Below, piece by piece: positions 15,586 through 17,560 of a stretch of 17,560 nt of DNA (the stretch's first letter is position 1; each line of letters begins with the position of its first letter). The notes beneath the pieces are model-generated. The model saw only the letters and a list, made by a program, of their open reading frames with translations. It was not told where the DNA came from and made no database searches. Source of the DNA: CAKZSU01 sp044223895 (lineage in GTDB: Bacteria; Patescibacteriota; Microgenomatia; UBA10105; UBA927); assembly GCA_044223895.1 (NCBI GenBank), contig JBGALL010000036.1:1-17560 (forward strand). Reading direction: 5' to 3'. The position numbers and the translations under genes were made by a program.

Positions 15586-15633
15586 AAAAACGTCATGTCG
15601 CAGAATGAGGGTGATTTTTTCACCAGAATCTGA

Positions 15634-15639
15634 TAATAT
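15634..15639 (+). promoter_or_regulatory. Possible -10 box of the Nudix-like gene
   Basis: TAATAT lies 7 nt before the ATG at 15647. There is no Shine-Dalgarno site, so the mRNA would be nearly leaderless. A small inverted repeat GGTGA-N5-TCACC (15610-15624) lies just upstream, and no strong -35 box is seen. Confidence 0.35.
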
Positions 15640-15646
15640 GACTTAG

Positions 15647-16060
15647 ATGCATAAACATTTTTATGCAAGTGGATTTCTTTATCACTCACCTTCCCAAAAG
15701 ATTCTCTTGCAACAAACTATAACTGATACGAAGCCTTCTTTTACTCTATTTTGCCGAAAATGCACGGGAAATAACGATCACAAAACGTCTTTTCAGCAAA
15801 TTATCGCTGATGAATTAGGAATAACAATTCCGATAGAATCTATTTTTCATGTCTATGATTATGTAACTCAAGATACTGAAGAAATCCGTTTTGTATTCTA
15901 TGCTGATGTTTCGGGTTTAGGAACAGAAGTAGACTTCAAACGAGAGGGCAGTACCGAATGGTTTACGGTAAAACAACTTTCAAAGTTAAAACTTCATCGT
16001 CAAATTAATCATGATTTGATGATCGGTCAACGGGTAATCAGAGCCAAAGATTCCGTTTAA
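15647..16060 (+). CDS. Nudix-like protein with degenerate Nudix box
   Basis: A 137-residue protein with the outline of a small Nudix hydrolase: an N-terminal strand segment HFYASGFLYHSPSQKILLQQ (4-23), a Nudix-helix region (about 41-62) and the following strands (FVFYADVSG, about 82-90; STEWFTVKQL, about 102-111). The Nudix box is eroded. In the position of REUxEExGU it has Q51, I52, D55, E56 and G58, so the Arg and the first catalytic Glu are lost and only the last acidic positions remain. It may bind a nucleotide-like ligand without hydrolysing it, or use another mechanism. It is divergent from marR across 131 bp containing MarR half-sites, so it could be part of that regulon. The Nudix call rests on pattern recognition alone. 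Confidence 0.65.
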   Translation: MHKHFYASGFLYHSPSQKILLQQTITDTKPSFTLFCRKCTGNNDHKTSFQQIIADELGITIPIESIFHVYDYVTQDTEEIRFVFYADVSGLGTEVDFKREGSTEWFTVKQLSKLKLHRQINHDLMIGQRVIRAKDSV

Positions 16061-16085
16061 ACCTGTAATAATTTCTTCGGGTGTG

Positions 16086-16110
16086 AAAATAAATTTCTAG
16101 AGGTTATTTT
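16086..16110. terminator. Weak bidirectional A/T hairpin between convergent genes
   Basis: AAAATAA (16086-16092) pairs with TTATTTT (16104-16110) around an 11-nt loop, between the convergent Nudix-like gene and mscL and reaching the mscL stop. The stem is only A-T pairs, so stability is low. A role as a shared terminator is possible. Confidence 0.3.
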
Positions 16111-16505
16111 TGAACAGAAGTACAATATTTACAACGTCGGGCTTTCAGAGGGATAACACTGATACAGTCAGGGCAAGTTTTTTCTGATGGATCCACTTTT
16201 TCTTCTTTTTTTATTTTTGCCAAAAACTTATTCATTGGAAGAACGACACAAAAATAAATAACTCCAGCAATTATCAAAAATGAGATGAGAGCGTTGATGA
16301 AATCTCCGATCATAAATTTACTGCTATTTATCGTAAAATAGAATGCAGAGAAATCTGGCTGACCACCGAAAGCAGCAATCAGGGGAGTAATAAGATCTTT
16401 CACTAAAGCCGTAACAATATTGCCAAAGGCAGCTCCAATAACAACAGCTACCGCTAAATCAACAATATTTCCTCGTAATATAAAGTCTCTAAAACCTTTA
16501 AACAT
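16104..16505 (-). CDS. mscL: Large-conductance mechanosensitive channel with Cys4 tail
   Basis: A 133-residue pentameric membrane channel that opens under membrane tension to release solutes during osmotic downshock. The amphipathic N-terminus and first helix (MFKGFRDFILRGNIVDLAVA, TM1 about 14-38) are the MscL signature, followed by KDLITPLIAAFGG. The second helix is about 69-92 (DFINALISFLIIAGVIYF). Instead of only the usual charged C-terminal helix, the tail carries CPDC (111-114) and CKYC (125-128), a likely zinc-ribbon-like knuckle on the cytoplasmic side. The ATG has no Shine-Dalgarno site; TATAAT stands 6 nt before it. The gene lies 25 bp downstream of the unknown gene on the same strand but has its own -10 box. 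Confidence 0.95.
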   Translation of the reverse strand: MFKGFRDFILRGNIVDLAVAVVIGAAFGNIVTALVKDLITPLIAAFGGQPDFSAFYFTINSSKFMIGDFINALISFLIIAGVIYFCVVLPMNKFLAKIKKEEKVDPSEKTCPDCISVIPLKARRCKYCTSVQK

Positions 16506-16511
16506 ACAAAT

Positions 16512-16517
16512 ATTATA
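16512..16517 (-). promoter_or_regulatory. -10 box of mscL
   Basis: TATAAT on the minus strand ends 6 nt before the mscL ATG at 16505, predicting a leaderless mRNA. It lies in the 25-bp gap after the upstream gene; no recognisable -35 box is present. Confidence 0.5.
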
Positions 16518-16530
16518 TCAGATAGTATCC

Positions 16531-17484
16531 TTACCTTCTATTGTGACATGCAAGGTAGAGCTCTGTATATACACTATTTTTAAATCGAATTAGATCGTGG
16601 AGCATACCTCCACCTTTGTATACTGATGATGGTACATATTTTGCTGGACAGTTTAATTCTAAATCAGTCTGATCGTAATATATGTCGCTTAAGGATGATT
16701 GCATAGCCAAAACTTCGTCTTCCAAGCTAGGATTGAATACTATTTTTTTATGTACTCGATCGAATATATATACTGGCTGGCCTCTATCCGTCGCATCACG
16801 AAGTACTTGTTCTCTGGCTGTTGATTTCAGTCCCAGCTGGCTAGCTTGTTCAATAAACATATCAATAGAGTTATCAGCTATGGCTTCGATAACTTCTCTG
16901 GTCATGTGCGGATACCCAGCAACCCAGTCAAACGTTTCTTTCCCTGCACTTGTAAAAGTCATCTCCATGACTGTGGGAATAGACCAGTCACCGCCGTTGA
17001 TTAATGTAGAGTGTGATCGATAGTAGAGTAGCATTAAAGTTTTCAAATTATTTGGTTGAGCTTTTTCTTCTTCTCTCAGACTGTCCAACCAATCACCATA
17101 GAGTTTTTGAGTTGTATCGTAGATAAATGTTTTCCCTCTGGCGAGGTAACGGTGGATATTTTTACTGTGTCCAAGGCCTTGACTCGCAAAGGCTGTATCC
17201 AGATCGAATTTTCCTTCTGGGGTAAGGTATTGGCGTATGGTAGGTGAACTTTTATTCCATAGATCTTTTATTAACTCTCTTGAGCAGTAATGGGTAAGAC
17301 ATTTTTGTAACTCAGTTGGGTGATAGGTAACAGTCATTCCTAAATCACCAGCCATTTTAGCGGTTAGAAATAAGCCATGAGCTTCTGTATATAAAAACTC
17401 TCGAGAAAAATGTTCCTCTGACAATTGTTTCAAGTTAAGATGGGCAACTCCCCGAAGATGGTTTTCAAGCTCTGTTTTGTTCAT
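16531..17484 (-). CDS. Protein of unknown function (317 aa)
   Basis: I do not recognise this protein. It is 317 residues long from the ATG at 17484, appears soluble with no signal peptide or membrane helix, and has a mixed helical composition. Notable stretches are an His/Cys cluster (YHPTELQKCLTHYC, about 54-67), LGHSKNIHRYLARGKTF, LINGGDWSIPTVMEMTF, and a C-terminal region LELNCPAKYVPSSVYKGGGM followed by LHDLIRFKNSVYTEL that looks conserved-like. A TTG at 17502 in frame would add six residues, but it lies upstream of TATAAT (17491-17496), which stands 6 nt before the ATG, so the ATG is the better start. It is alone between the window's right edge and mscL. No function is proposed. Confidence 0.8.
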   Translation of the reverse strand: MNKTELENHLRGVAHLNLKQLSEEHFSREFLYTEAHGLFLTAKMAGDLGMTVTYHPTELQKCLTHYCSRELIKDLWNKSSPTIRQYLTPEGKFDLDTAFASQGLGHSKNIHRYLARGKTFIYDTTQKLYGDWLDSLREEEKAQPNNLKTLMLLYYRSHSTLINGGDWSIPTVMEMTFTSAGKETFDWVAGYPHMTREVIEAIADNSIDMFIEQASQLGLKSTAREQVLRDATDRGQPVYIFDRVHKKIVFNPSLEDEVLAMQSSLSDIYYDQTDLELNCPAKYVPSSVYKGGGMLHDLIRFKNSVYTELYLACHNRR

Positions 17485-17490
17485 GCGGGG

Positions 17491-17520
17491 ATTATAGTAC
17501 AAGAATGTAGTAGTTGTGAA
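17491..17520 (-). promoter_or_regulatory. Promoter of the 317-residue protein gene
   Basis: On the minus strand, TTCACA (17515-17520, one mismatch to the -35 consensus), an 18-bp spacer and a perfect -10 TATAAT (17491-17496) end 6 nt before the ATG at 17484. Spacer length and start distance match the marR promoter. The rest of the edge to 17560 holds no gene that I can support. Confidence 0.6.
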
Positions 17521-17560
17521 AGGGGTAGAGAATATCTATTATGCCGAGCGAGAGTTAATC

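Noticed and set aside
15610..15624. GGTGA-N5-TCACC inverted repeat as a terminator
   Set aside because: The stem is only 5 bp, with the T run inside the loop rather than after it, and no gene ends nearby.
17541..17556. ATG near the right edge as a rightward gene start
   Set aside because: The frame meets a stop after five codons and has no Shine-Dalgarno site.

Overview
The window is AT-rich, densely coded bacterial DNA using the standard bacterial code (TGA serves as a stop, for example at 7628-7630). I read it as probably from a Candidate Phyla Radiation / Patescibacteria genome of Microgenomates type. That is an inference from overall style: very short spacers, a MacAB-like exporter beside a Gly-rich anchored DUF5666 protein, an MscL with a Cys4 tail, and many promoters whose -10 box sits directly in front of the start codon. 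No rRNA or other marker gene is present to prove it. No tRNA, rRNA, CRISPR array, insertion sequence or origin was seen, and no gap without a gene exceeds about 130 bases.

Left part, + strand (1-6569). The C-terminal half of a peptide-type (family 5) ABC substrate-binding protein runs in from the left edge. It is followed by an OmpR-type response regulator and its histidine kinase, then a MacA/HlyD-like adaptor, a MacB/LolD-type ATPase, a MacB/FtsX-type permease and a membrane-anchored Gly-rich DUF5666 protein. The same tandem element (TCAG, 11-bp repeat) stands about 25 bp upstream of the -10 box of the regulator gene, the adaptor gene and the DUF5666 gene. This points to one self-regulated envelope-stress or efflux regulon.

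Middle, + strand (6683-9831). A short-chain type L-threonine 3-dehydrogenase overlaps 2-amino-3-ketobutyrate CoA ligase. Together they would turn threonine into glycine, acetyl-CoA and NADH. A DinB-like protein and a small unknown protein follow.

Right-centre, - strand (15515 down to 9828). A MarR regulator, two half-transporters of a heterodimeric ABC exporter, a YdeI/OmdA (bacteriocin-protection) protein with an apparent internal deletion, and an MFS transporter broken by a one-base frameshift lie head to tail with overlaps or tiny gaps. They look like a drug or antimicrobial-peptide resistance operon. The MarR promoter carries a perfect 8+8 palindrome with two extra half-sites.

Right end. 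A degenerate Nudix-like gene is divergent from marR, then come mscL and an unrecognised 317-residue protein, both on the - strand.

Across the window at least six genes have a -10 hexamer ending exactly 6 nt before the ATG, which predicts leaderless mRNAs. Three others have classic GGAGG Shine-Dalgarno sites.
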